Positions 1 through 5,535 are shown, numbered from the stretch's first letter. The stretch is DNA of 5,535 bases from Thermoflexales bacterium (GCA_007118795.1 SKQX01000113.1:1-5535); one strand, 5' to 3'. The notes: generated by a model from the letters alone, not told the origin. Numbers and translations are program-made.

Positions 1-543
1 ATCCTGCAGCATCACCGTGATCTCTGCTTCCTCGTGGGCCGCCATCCCCTGTAACTCAGCCCCGGCCGGCTCATTGACACCATCCACGTCGAAGTGCACC
101 GTGTAATCGGCTTCCTCCAGCATGAAGGGGTCGCTGACCATGTCGAACTCCGGGTACTCGTCGTCGACGGAGCGGATGCGCACGTAGGTGTCCATTGGGA
201 CATCCCACGGAGCTGTGTCGCCCTCGCGGACGTCCTCCGGCAGGCTGAAGACTACCGTCCCATCCTCCACCTCTACCCACTCGGTGAACCGACCACTGGT
301 CTCCTCACCCGACACGGCTCCGGCATACAGCGAAGCCTCCCACTCCGTGATGGCACCGAAGTCAAGACCCAGGTCCCCAACCGTGATGGTCACGGTTGCC
401 CAAGGATCCCCGTGCATAGCCCGTTGATCCGCTTCTGCTACTCCCGGTCCCGGCGACGCCTGTAGCGACGGCCCCGCACCAGTCAAAGCAGCAACGAGAA
501 CAAACCCCAACAGCAGGCCTCCGACACGTCGCATCAGACTCAT
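1..543 (-). CDS. Secreted acidic protein with Ig-like (Kre9/KNH-like) segment, C-terminus outside window
   Basis: The frame is open for 181 codons from an ATG at 543 and leaves the window at base 1, so the C-terminus is missing. A Shine-Dalgarno-like AGAGGAG lies about 10 bases upstream. An in-frame TAG at 559-561 prevents a longer start; a second ATG at 534 would remove three residues. Residues 1-29 look like a Sec signal peptide: M-S-L-M-R-R, then a hydrophobic core (about 7-23) ending in small residues, with cleavage possible near A23 or A29. There is no lipobox cysteine. The mature part is strongly acidic with alternating beta-like hydrophobics. Residues 113-141 read W-D-V-P, then Y-V-R-I-R-S-V-D-D, then S-D-P-F-M-L, which resembles the end of the Ig-like Kre9/KNH-type domain of secreted proteins. 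A second beta-rich segment starts near residue 147. Role unknown; probably an exported surface or matrix protein. The reading frame is firm, the domain match tentative. Confidence 0.75.
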   Translation of the reverse strand, partial: MSLMRRVGGLLLGFVLVAALTGAGPSLQASPGPGVAEADQRAMHGDPWATVTITVGDLGLDFGAITEWEASLYAGAVSGEETSGRFTEWVEVEDGTVVFSLPEDVREGDTAPWDVPMDTYVRIRSVDDEYPEFDMVSDPFMLEEADYTVHFDVDGVNEPAGAELQGMAAHEEAEITVMLQD

Positions 544-720
544 CTGAACCACTCTCCTCTAGTGTCTGTACCAACCTTTATCCAGGCCCCTGAGCACCAT
601 GGCTGCGTAGCGGGCCAGGCGCCAGTCCTCTCGCAGCAAGCCTCCATACACACTCCCTTCACTTATCACCGGTGCATCCCAGTTTGATCCTGCCGAAACA
701 GATGAACCGGCAATGCCAAC
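540..720 (-). other. Unexplained coding-like leader segment upstream of the secreted gene
   Basis: On the minus strand, 720 to 562 is an open stretch of 53 codons between a TGA (723-721) and a TAG (561-559). It lies in the same frame as the secreted gene and ends 15 bases before its ATG. Its last part (E-D-W-R-L-A-R-Y-A-A-M-V-L-R-G-L-D-K-G-W) looks protein-like and uses mostly G or C in the third codon position. It has no convincing start: only GTG at 669 or 651 and ATG at 600, all with poor ribosome sites. In another frame, ATG at 647 has AAGGGAG 5 bases upstream and opens 35 codons rich in Trp and Cys; its TGA (542-540) overlaps the downstream ATG. The segment could be the tail of a decayed gene, a small coupled ORF, or chance. 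I cannot choose between these. Confidence 0.3.
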
Positions 721-778
721 TCAACTCCACGCTGAGCTGGGACAGATTCCAGTCCGGCCGAGCCAACAACTCCGTGCA

Positions 779-787
779 ATTATATCA
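779..787 (-). promoter_or_regulatory. Extended -10 promoter reading left, for the secreted gene
   Basis: Read on the minus strand this is TGATATAAT: a perfect TATAAT at 784-779 preceded by the TGn extension. No good -35 hexamer lies 16-18 bases upstream, which is common for extended -10 promoters. Transcription would begin near 772 and leave a leader of about 230 bases before the ATG at 543, covering the coding-like segment at 540-720. Confidence 0.5.
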
Positions 788-805
788 AGAGCGGAGGCCA
801 ACTGA

Positions 806-863
806 GGTTGCGTTGCGTTGGAACTACGGTTGACCTCGGTTGGAAAAAGTTGGAATTCGGTTG
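806..863 (+). repeat. GTTG direct repeats with about helical spacing between divergent promoters
   Basis: GTTG occurs seven times within 58 bases, starting at 807, 812, 817, 829, 839, 849 and 860. The last five are spaced 12, 10, 10 and 11 bases, close to one DNA turn, and mostly read GTTGGA. They lie just upstream of the leftward extended -10 and about 65 bases upstream of the rightward one, a suitable position for a regulator binding one face of the helix. Alternatively it is a chance low-complexity tract. The binding role is inference. Confidence 0.4.
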
Positions 864-922
864 GACCAGTCCATTTCCTTAGGACAGGACGGTCGTTTCG
901 GTACCCGGATCAGGCTTTGCTG

Positions 923-931
923 TGGTACAAT
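923..931 (+). promoter_or_regulatory. Extended -10 promoter of the nucleotidyltransferase gene
   Basis: TGGTACAAT fits the TGn-TATAAT extended -10 pattern with one mismatch in the hexamer. I see no clear -35 at 16-18 bases upstream. The predicted transcript would begin near 938, which is downstream of the first in-frame ATG (840) and upstream of the ATG at 975, and therefore supports the later start. Confidence 0.45.
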
Positions 932-962
932 TGCCGTGACTGGAGAGAAATTCGCTAGGCGC

Positions 963-970
963 GGGAAGGA
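963..970 (+). promoter_or_regulatory. Ribosome binding site that decides the nucleotidyltransferase start
   Basis: GGGAAGGA ends 4 bases before the ATG at 975. The competing ATG at 1029 has only a GGAG about 14 bases away, and the ATG at 840 lies upstream of the likely transcription start. Confidence 0.5.
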
Positions 971-974
971 CGGG

Positions 975-2063
975 ATGCCATCGTGGACACGGGTTGACGC
1001 CCACGGGGCCGGAGACGCTGACAAGCCCATGAACGCCGACAGTACACTGCCTGCTGGCACACGACATCGTGCCCTCTTGGCCGTGGTACTGGCCGCTGGG
1101 GCAGGGACCCGGCTGGGCCGTCTCACCGAAACTCGGTCCAAGGCGATGATGCCCATCGTGGGCCAGCCAATGATAGAGCGGGTGCTGGAGATGCTGGCGA
1201 CCGGGGGGGCCCGGCGCTTCATCGTGGTCGCCCACCGGGAGGACCGCGAACTCGTCGCGCACCTGCGCCGATCATCGTGGGCTGACCAGACTCGGCTGGC
1301 CTATCAGGACCAGCGCATGGGTATGGTCCACGCCCTCAAGTGCGCCGCACCCCTCATCCGTCAGGAGGACGTGACCAGCTTCCTTCTCTCATCGTGCGAT
1401 AGCCTGTATCCCGAAGGTCACGTCGCAAGACTCGTCCAGCGCCATCGCCAAGACCCCCGGGACGCGACCCTCACGGTGATGTGGACCTCGCCCCAGGCGG
1501 CGGCGTCCAGCGCCCTCGTCGTCCTACAGGACGGAATCGTCGAAGACATCATCGAGAAGCCATCCGGCCGGCAGATCGCGGAGAGGGCTCCCACTTCGGC
1601 GCCGTTGACCGCCCCATCCCTGTACGCGCTGTCAACCAGTATTCTCGACCACCTCCACCAGGTGGACGCATCAGACCGGGGCGAGTATGAGTTCCCCGAC
1701 GCCCTCCGCTTCCTCATAGCCGCCGGAGGCAAGGTGGGCGTCCAGGTTGTGCGAGGCCGGATGACCCTAACCCACCCCTCCGATCTCCTAGCCTTGAACC
1801 GGCACTTCCTCGGCGCCGATCCCACGGCTCCTGCTGTTGAGCGTGTCCTCCCGCCCGGAACAGTCTTGGTCCCGCCGGTGCGCATAGAGGCGGGAGCACG
1901 GCTGGGCGGCGGTTGCCGCATCGGCCCCGAAGTCTATCTGGAACGCGGCTGCCGCGTGCACGGACGGGGCGCCGTCGCTCGGTCTGTGGTCCTGCGAGAT
2001 GGATCGGTGGAGCCCAGGCACGCCGTCGACGGAGCCGTAATCGGGGGTGGGGATAAGGTCTGA
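975..2063 (+). CDS. Sugar-phosphate nucleotidyltransferase with C-terminal beta-helix tail
   Basis: Probable cytoplasmic NDP-sugar pyrophosphorylase of the NTP_transferase family, which joins a sugar 1-phosphate to a nucleotide to give an activated sugar and pyrophosphate for envelope or glycan synthesis. Using the ATG at 975 the protein has 362 residues. The signature L-A-A-G-A-G-T-R-L is at 39-47, followed by a conserved Lys near 56 (S-K-A-M-M-P-I-V, where relatives usually have K-P). The S-S-C-D of the metal-binding region places Asp near 142, E-K-P is near 194-196 and G-E-Y-E-F-P-D-A-L at 236-244. Residues about 297-358 carry hexapeptide-like repeats (I-E-A-G-A-R, C-R-I-G-P-E, C-R-V-H-G-R), a short left-handed beta-helix as in GlmU- or ManC-like proteins. 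The sugar and base cannot be read from sequence. The first 20-30 residues look unconserved, so the start at 1029 (344 residues) remains possible. The gene stands alone and converges on the mreB-like gene. Confidence 0.88.
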   Translation: MPSWTRVDAHGAGDADKPMNADSTLPAGTRHRALLAVVLAAGAGTRLGRLTETRSKAMMPIVGQPMIERVLEMLATGGARRFIVVAHREDRELVAHLRRSSWADQTRLAYQDQRMGMVHALKCAAPLIRQEDVTSFLLSSCDSLYPEGHVARLVQRHRQDPRDATLTVMWTSPQAAASSALVVLQDGIVEDIIEKPSGRQIAERAPTSAPLTAPSLYALSTSILDHLHQVDASDRGEYEFPDALRFLIAAGGKVGVQVVRGRMTLTHPSDLLALNRHFLGADPTAPAVERVLPPGTVLVPPVRIEAGARLGGGCRIGPEVYLERGCRVHGRGAVARSVVLRDGSVEPRHAVDGAVIGGGDKV

Positions 2064-2104
2064 AGGAGAAGAACGGAGAGGATGGGCGGTAAGGACTACG
2101 CGAA

Positions 2105-2128
2105 GACCCCAAGGTGATTCTTGGGGTC
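2105..2128. terminator. Hairpin between convergent genes, probable bidirectional terminator
   Basis: GACCCCAAG (2105-2113) and CTTGGGGTC (2120-2128) form a perfect 9-bp stem with the 6-base loop GTGATT. It lies 41 bases after the nucleotidyltransferase stop and 34 bases after the end of the mreB-like gene, so it could end both transcripts. Neither side has a T-run, so it is not a classical intrinsic terminator; it may act without a U-tract or merely stabilise the RNA ends. Confidence 0.55.
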
Positions 2129-2162
2129 AGGATGCGCTCAAGGTCAGGCAGCAGAAAGACGC

Positions 2163-3167
2163 CTACATGTCGGGGACCGTCCGCCTCAGAATGTCGTATC
2201 GTTCCAGGCCCATCCCGGCCCCCAGAGCGACACAGGCCATAGGCGCATCGGGTACATAGGCCGCGACACCGGTCTCCTTGGTGATCAGCTGATCGATCCC
2301 TCGCAGCAGCGCGCCCCCACCGATCAGCGCCATACCCCGGTCGATGATGTCCGAGGAGAGCTCGGGAGGCGTTCGCTCCAGCATCGCTTTGATCATGGCG
2401 ATGACGGCGGCCAGGGGCTCCGACAGCGCCTCCGCCACTTCCTCGGAGCTCACCGTGATACGATGCGGAAGGCCCGCCACCTGATCTCGTCCCTGCACCT
2501 CGATGGATCGCTCCTCCTCCAGCGGCAGGGCCGCACCAATACGGATCTTGACCTTCTCTGCCGTCATCTCACCGATCATCAGGTTGTACTTGCGGCGGAC
2601 GTAGGCGATGATAGCCTCGTTCATGCGCACGCCACCGATTCGCACCGAGTTGGCGCGCACGACACCGTTCAGCGACATCACCGCAGCCTGGCTCGTCCCG
2701 CCCCCCATGTTCACCACCATGCTACCCGCCGGGGTGTCGACAGGCAGCCCCGCGCCCAGGGCACCGGCCAGAGGCTCCGGTATCAGATGAGCCTCGCTGG
2801 CACCGGCGTCGAGGGCCGCCTCGCGCACGGCGCGCCGCTCCACGCTCGTCACCCCGTAGGGCACACTGACCATCACTCTGGGCTTGAGGAAGGTGATCCG
2901 GCCACAAGCCTTGTGGATGAAGTACTGGAGCATCCGGTAGGTGACTCGATAGTCCGCGATCACCCCGTCCCGCATGGGACGCAGAACCTCTATGGACTCA
3001 GGCGCGCGGCCCATCATCGAACTCGCCTCCTCGCCCACAGCCATGATCCGGTACTCATCGGGCGAGATCGCCACAATCGAAGGCTCCTGCAACACGATCC
3101 CGCGTCCCAGAACGTAGACGAGCACGTTGACCGTGCCCAGGTCAATTCCCAGCTGCTTCTGTAGCAT
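2163..3167 (-). CDS. mreB: MreB-family actin-like protein with altered nucleotide-site residues
   Basis: MreB forms ATP-dependent membrane-bound filaments that guide cell-wall synthesis. The 334-residue product spans the normal family length: phosphate-1 loop I-D-L-G-T-V-N at 8-14, G-I-V-L-Q-E-P-S at 23-30, R-P-M-R-D-G-V-I-A-D at 63-72, phosphate-2 loop N-M-G-G-G-T-S-Q at 153-160, A-Y-V-R-R-K-Y-N at 188-195, and the adenosine-side G-G-G-A-L-L-R at 283-289. The hydrophobic I-T-F-L at 91-94 matches the membrane-inserting loop, while the N-terminal extension before the actin fold is almost absent. The ATG at 3167 has AGGAAGG 4 bases upstream. Residues that differ from the family pattern are N153 (usually Asp), Q160 (Glu), V180 and N183 (both Asp), and R209 (Glu). 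E131 and T158, at positions tied to ATP hydrolysis, remain. There is no mreC or mreD beside it, so it may be a paralogue rather than the main rod-shape gene. Family membership is certain; ATPase competence is uncertain. Confidence 0.92.
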   Translation of the reverse strand: MLQKQLGIDLGTVNVLVYVLGRGIVLQEPSIVAISPDEYRIMAVGEEASSMMGRAPESIEVLRPMRDGVIADYRVTYRMLQYFIHKACGRITFLKPRVMVSVPYGVTSVERRAVREAALDAGASEAHLIPEPLAGALGAGLPVDTPAGSMVVNMGGGTSQAAVMSLNGVVRANSVRIGGVRMNEAIIAYVRRKYNLMIGEMTAEKVKIRIGAALPLEEERSIEVQGRDQVAGLPHRITVSSEEVAEALSEPLAAVIAMIKAMLERTPPELSSDIIDRGMALIGGGALLRGIDQLITKETGVAAYVPDAPMACVALGAGMGLERYDILRRTVPDM

Positions 3168-3382
3168 ACCGCCTTCCTACTTCCATACTTCCCAAGGGGG
3201 AGCGCCGTCAAAGCCCCGGCCGCATACTCTCCCGCCGCCCTGCAAGCTGCCCCAGTCGTGACAGAGTGACATCGCTCAGACTCTGCAATGATAGGCCCCG
3301 GACAACAGACGAGCCGCCACTGCCAGCGGCACTGTGCTGTCTCAGGGGCCGGTTGCCCCTACTCAGAGGATCAACCGGGAGA

Positions 3383-3411
3383 ATGATACACGATGTCCAA
3401 CGAATTGTCCA
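3383..3411 (-). promoter_or_regulatory. Candidate sigma70-type promoter for the mreB-like gene
   Basis: Read on the minus strand, TGGACA (3411-3406) is separated by 17 bases from TATCAT (3388-3383); each hexamer matches five of six consensus bases. Transcription would start near 3376, giving a leader of about 210 bases. The -35 lies in a direct repeat: TTGGACA recurs 12 bases further on, inside the spacer, which could be an operator. A TTGACG at about 3208 is too close to the start codon to serve easily. Confidence 0.45.
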
Positions 3412-3668
3412 ATTGCCCTCCGGAGGCCGTAGACCAAAGGCAGATGAGCGATCCCCCGGGGGGCCCGAGAGCTTCGTCGAGGATGGAGACCATGGGGCAA
3501 CAAGCGCGTTGGCCCTGTCCGATGACGGTCCTGGACCTCGCTCTGCGACGGTAGCAGCATGACCCTGTAACCGAAGGATGAGATCGATTCGCTTGTCGTC
3601 CCTCTGAGACTAGTCGACCGGCACCCTGCGTCGGTGGACGGGCTCGTGTCTGCTTTGCGCGAAGTTGT

Positions 3669-3697
3669 TTGACGGCGAAGCTGCCCGATGCTAGAAT
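3669..3697 (+). promoter_or_regulatory. Sigma70-type promoter of the amidohydrolase gene
   Basis: TTGACG (3669-3674), a spacer of exactly 17 bases, and TAGAAT (3692-3697) match the housekeeping consensus at five of six bases each. A TGn extension (TGC, 3689-3691) precedes the -10. Transcription would begin near 3704 and leave a leader of about 90 bases. Confidence 0.7.
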
Positions 3698-3725
3698 GCC
3701 TCATCCTGATACATATGCTGAGTCT

Positions 3726-3776
3726 GCCCTCCGGTCCCCCGTCGGGCCAAGTTCGGAGAAGCCAACTTCAGAGGGC
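3726..3776 (+). promoter_or_regulatory. Foldable leader just upstream of the amidohydrolase ribosome site
   Basis: GCCCTC (3726-3731) can pair with GAGGGC (3771-3776), enclosing AAGTT/AACTT (3749-3753 with 3764-3768) and a short CCG/CGG pairing near 3731-3745, so a three-way junction is possible. It ends 4 bases before AGAGGAGG (3781-3788), the ribosome site of the GTG start at 3794. Folding could affect translation initiation, or the leader may simply be structured. I recognise no known riboswitch. Confidence 0.3.
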
Positions 3777-3793
3777 TTAGAGAGGAGGCAGTA

Positions 3794-5479
3794 GTGAAGG
3801 GCAATGCGAGCAGGTTCTCGTCAGCCGACTGGATCTTCTACGATGGAGCTGTCTACACCGTGAACCGCGCCAGACCCTGGGCGCAAGCCGTCGCTGTTTC
3901 CGGAAGACAGATCGCGTACGTAGGCTCCACCCGCGGCGCTGAGACTTACAGAGGCTCCAACACGAGAATGGTCAACCTCAGGGGGGCCATGATTCTCCCG
4001 GGGTTTGTGGAATCCCATCTCCACTTCGTGGGTGGCGCCGTGAGCGACAACCCCGATCTATCCATTTCCGACGCCGACACCCAGGACCACCTCTTCCGCC
4101 TGCTGGACCAGTATGCCCGAGATCACCCAGACGAGGATCCGGTGTTGGGTCGCGGCTGGAAACACGTGCTTTTTCCCCAGGGCCCCACGAAGGAGATGCT
4201 CGACCCGATATTTCCCGATCGGGCTGTCCAGCTCAGATCCATCGATGGTCACAGTAGCTGGGTCAACTCGGTGGCGCTGGAAAGAGCGGGGATCGATCGA
4301 TCATCTCCCGATCCGCAACCTGGTTTCTCGTACTTCGTCAGAGATGAGCAGGGGGAGCCTACCGGGTTTCTGATGGAAGGTGCCTCACAGATCGTTAGCG
4401 AGGCTTTGGTCAACGTCGACAGCGATTATGTGCGGGGCGCCGTCCAGCGATTGCAGCCTGAGTTCTCTGCTGAGGGGTTGACCACCGTCTATGATGCCGG
4501 CGTGATCACCGACTGCGAGGAGGAGGACGCCTTCAGTGCTCTCCAGGAGCTGGATCAGGAGGGAGAGCTGGCCCTGCGCGTGATGGGATCCTATGTGCTG
4601 GACAACGACGAAGACGCACCGGGAGCTGTGGCCAGGCTCTTGGAGATGCGCGATCGGTATTACAGCAACCACCTGAGTGTCTCCGTACTCAAGATCTTCC
4701 TGGACGGCGTCCCGGAGACGCACACTGCCCTCTTACTGGAGCCCTATGCAGACCGCCCGGATTTCAGAGGCACGCCGAATCTTGCTCCCGACACATTCAA
4801 GTCCGTGGTGACGGAAGCGGACCGGTCAGGTATCGACGTGCACGTCCACGCCATAGGAGAGGGCGCCACCAGGATGACCCTGGATGCCGTCGAGGCGGCA
4901 CAAGCTGCCAACGGGCGGCAAGGGACGCGTCACACGAGTTGCCACGTCTACTATGTGGAGCCGGATGACCTTCAGCGCTTCCGACAACTCGGCGTAATCG
5001 CTCAAACGTCGGGGGAGTGGATCCTCTGGGACGACTTCCACGACTTGATGACCGTGCGGCTTGGCGACGAGCGGACCCGGCAGCTCTACCGCCTGGATAG
5101 CCTGGCGGCAGATGGTGCGGTCGTCACTCTGGGCTCTGACTGGCCATATAGCGCCAACATCGTCTCCTACAGCCCGCTCCTACAGATCGAGATGGCGCAC
5201 ACGCGACGGCAGCCGGGCGCTGCCTGTGCTGAGCCTCTTCCGCCCGAGAATGAGGCGCTGTCACTGCCGGAAGCGATCGCCAGTATGACCATCAATGGAG
5301 CCTACCAGCTCAGGATGGAAGACGAGGTCGGGTCCATCGAGGCGGGTAAGCGAGCTGATCTGGTCATCCTTCAGAAGAATCTCTTTGACCTCCCATCCCA
5401 CGAGATTCACGATACGAGGGTGCTCCTGACCATGATGGACGGTCGGGCAGTGCATCAGCATCCGTCCTGGGATCTCTGA
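3794..5479 (+). CDS. Amidohydrolase family 3 (YtcJ-like) metal-dependent hydrolase
   Basis: Predicted cytoplasmic metal-dependent hydrolase of the YtcJ/N-substituted formamide deformylase group, which cleaves amide-type C-N bonds; the substrate cannot be inferred. The start is GTG at 3794 with a strong AGAGGAGG 5 bases upstream. The 561 residues match the usual family length, with no signal peptide. Motifs in order: P-G-F-V-E-S-H-L-H at 69-77 (metal ligands H75, H77), G-R-G-W at 119-122, D-G-H-S-S-W-V-N-S at 151-159, G-E-P-T-G-F-L-M-E at 187-195, G-L-T-T-V-Y-D-A-G at 228-236, L-K-I-F-L-D-G-V at 299-306 (K300), H-V-H-A-I-G-E at 350-356 (H352), S-C-H at 382-384 (H384), G-S-D-W-P at 447-451 (probable catalytic D449) and G-S-I-E-A-G-K-R-A-D-L-V-I-L at 513-526, the returning beta-sandwich. 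Where relatives often read Q-P-x-H, this one has T-S-G-E-W at 405-409, possibly affecting substrate choice. Transcribed alone from the promoter at 3669-3697. Confidence 0.92.
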   Translation: MKGNASRFSSADWIFYDGAVYTVNRARPWAQAVAVSGRQIAYVGSTRGAETYRGSNTRMVNLRGAMILPGFVESHLHFVGGAVSDNPDLSISDADTQDHLFRLLDQYARDHPDEDPVLGRGWKHVLFPQGPTKEMLDPIFPDRAVQLRSIDGHSSWVNSVALERAGIDRSSPDPQPGFSYFVRDEQGEPTGFLMEGASQIVSEALVNVDSDYVRGAVQRLQPEFSAEGLTTVYDAGVITDCEEEDAFSALQELDQEGELALRVMGSYVLDNDEDAPGAVARLLEMRDRYYSNHLSVSVLKIFLDGVPETHTALLLEPYADRPDFRGTPNLAPDTFKSVVTEADRSGIDVHVHAIGEGATRMTLDAVEAAQAANGRQGTRHTSCHVYYVEPDDLQRFRQLGVIAQTSGEWILWDDFHDLMTVRLGDERTRQLYRLDSLAADGAVVTLGSDWPYSANIVSYSPLLQIEMAHTRRQPGAACAEPLPPENEALSLPEAIASMTINGAYQLRMEDEVGSIEAGKRADLVILQKNLFDLPSHEIHDTRVLLTMMDGRAVHQHPSWDL

Positions 5480-5519
5480 CTTGTGCAGCCCCGCGCGGGA
5501 TGGGTTACGGTCCGAGGAG

Positions 5520-5533
5520 TTGCGAGATCGCAA
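5520..5533. terminator. Small hairpin after the amidohydrolase gene, at window edge
   Basis: TTGCG (5520-5524) pairs with CGCAA (5529-5533) around the loop AGAT. It lies about 40 bases after the stop codon. Only two bases follow it in the window, so a T-run cannot be checked. The stem is short; it may equally be chance or part of a neighbouring gene. Confidence 0.2.
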
Positions 5534-5535
5534 GC

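Larger units (their letters stand above)
544..974. other. Divergent intergenic region
   Basis: This 431-base gap separates the minus-strand secreted gene from the plus-strand nucleotidyltransferase. It holds the two opposed extended -10 elements, the GTTG repeats and the coding-like leader listed separately. GCTGCG at 602-607 and CGCAGC at 632-637 could pair as a 6-bp stem around a loop containing GGCGCC. I see no tRNA, known riboswitch or other RNA gene here. Confidence 0.6.
3168..3793. other. Divergent intergenic region between mreB-like and amidohydrolase genes
   Basis: This 626-base gap carries the promoters listed separately and no convincing gene. The two longest open frames (98 codons at 3266-3562 on plus, 113 codons at 3363-3704 on minus) have no ribosome site, recognisable motif or protein-like composition. 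Small inverted repeats are present: AGGGGC/GCCCCT at 3344-3360 (6-bp stem, 5-base loop), the palindromes CCTCCGGAGG at 3417-3426 and GACTAGTC at 3608-3615, and a C5G6 run at 3453-3463. Roughly 3420-3660 holds nothing else that I can name. Confidence 0.6.

Noticed and set aside
840..974. Upstream extension of the nucleotidyltransferase to ATG 840
   Set aside because: These 45 codons precede or overlap the predicted transcription start near 938, include the GTTG repeats, lack a ribosome site and show no domain similarity.
1418..1921. 167-codon minus-strand frame inside the nucleotidyltransferase
   Set aside because: Antisense shadow of a well-supported enzyme, with Arg/Ser/Trp-rich composition.
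2121..3164. A 347-codon open frame on plus running the full length of the mreB-like gene
   Set aside because: It is antisense to a clear MreB protein; its product is His/Arg-rich with no family motif, and there is no ribosome site. It reflects the high GC of the codons opposite.
3266..3562. 98-codon plus-strand frame in the mreB/amidohydrolase gap
   Set aside because: No ribosome site, low-complexity Pro/Arg/Gly composition and no recognisable motif.
3363..3704. 113-codon minus-strand frame in the same gap
   Set aside because: It runs through both promoter candidates and is Ser/Arg-rich without motifs or a ribosome site.
4291..4302. 12-base palindrome GATCGATCGATC
   Set aside because: It lies inside the amidohydrolase coding region in normal codons and is probably chance.
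1..5535. Search for tRNA, rRNA, CRISPR repeats, transposase or attachment sites
   Set aside because: No T-loop signature, no regularly spaced long repeats, no transposase motifs and no flanking duplications were seen by eye on either strand.

Overview
The window is a high-GC bacterial chromosomal segment with four protein genes, each of which looks like its own transcription unit: a secreted protein on the minus strand that runs off the left edge, a nucleotidyltransferase on plus, an MreB-like actin homologue on minus, and a YtcJ-type amidohydrolase on plus. There are no RNA genes, insertion sequences or CRISPR arrays, and no sign of recent transfer. The GC-rich codon use, the solitary MreB homologue, the NDP-sugar pyrophosphorylase-like enzyme and the YtcJ-type amidohydrolase would suit a Chloroflexota-like bacterium. 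That placement is a low-confidence inference from gene content.

Layout. Positions 1-543 (minus) hold the first 181 codons of an exported acidic protein with a signal peptide and an Ig-like, Kre9/KNH-like segment. Positions 544-974 form a divergent intergenic region. It holds a consensus extended -10 promoter facing left, an extended -10 facing right, a set of roughly helically spaced GTTG repeats between them, and an unexplained coding-like stretch just upstream of the secreted gene. Positions 975-2063 encode the nucleotidyltransferase, with a catalytic domain followed by a short left-handed beta-helix tail. A 9-bp perfect hairpin at 2105-2128 separates it from the convergent mreB-like gene (2163-3167, minus). 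Positions 3168-3793 are a 626-base divergent intergenic region with a promoter candidate for mreB and a strong sigma70-type promoter for the amidohydrolase, whose leader can fold just upstream of the ribosome binding site. The amidohydrolase fills 3794-5479, and the last 56 bases carry only a small hairpin.

The genes do not form an obvious pathway. The nucleotidyltransferase (activated sugars for envelope or glycan synthesis), the MreB homologue (cell-shape scaffold) and the secreted protein could all serve the cell envelope, but their opposed orientations argue against one operon. The most notable observation is that the MreB homologue has neutral residues at several acidic positions normally conserved around the nucleotide site (N153, Q160, V180, N183), while the conserved Glu131 and Thr158 remain. 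I see no convincing evidence of a wholly new multi-gene system here.
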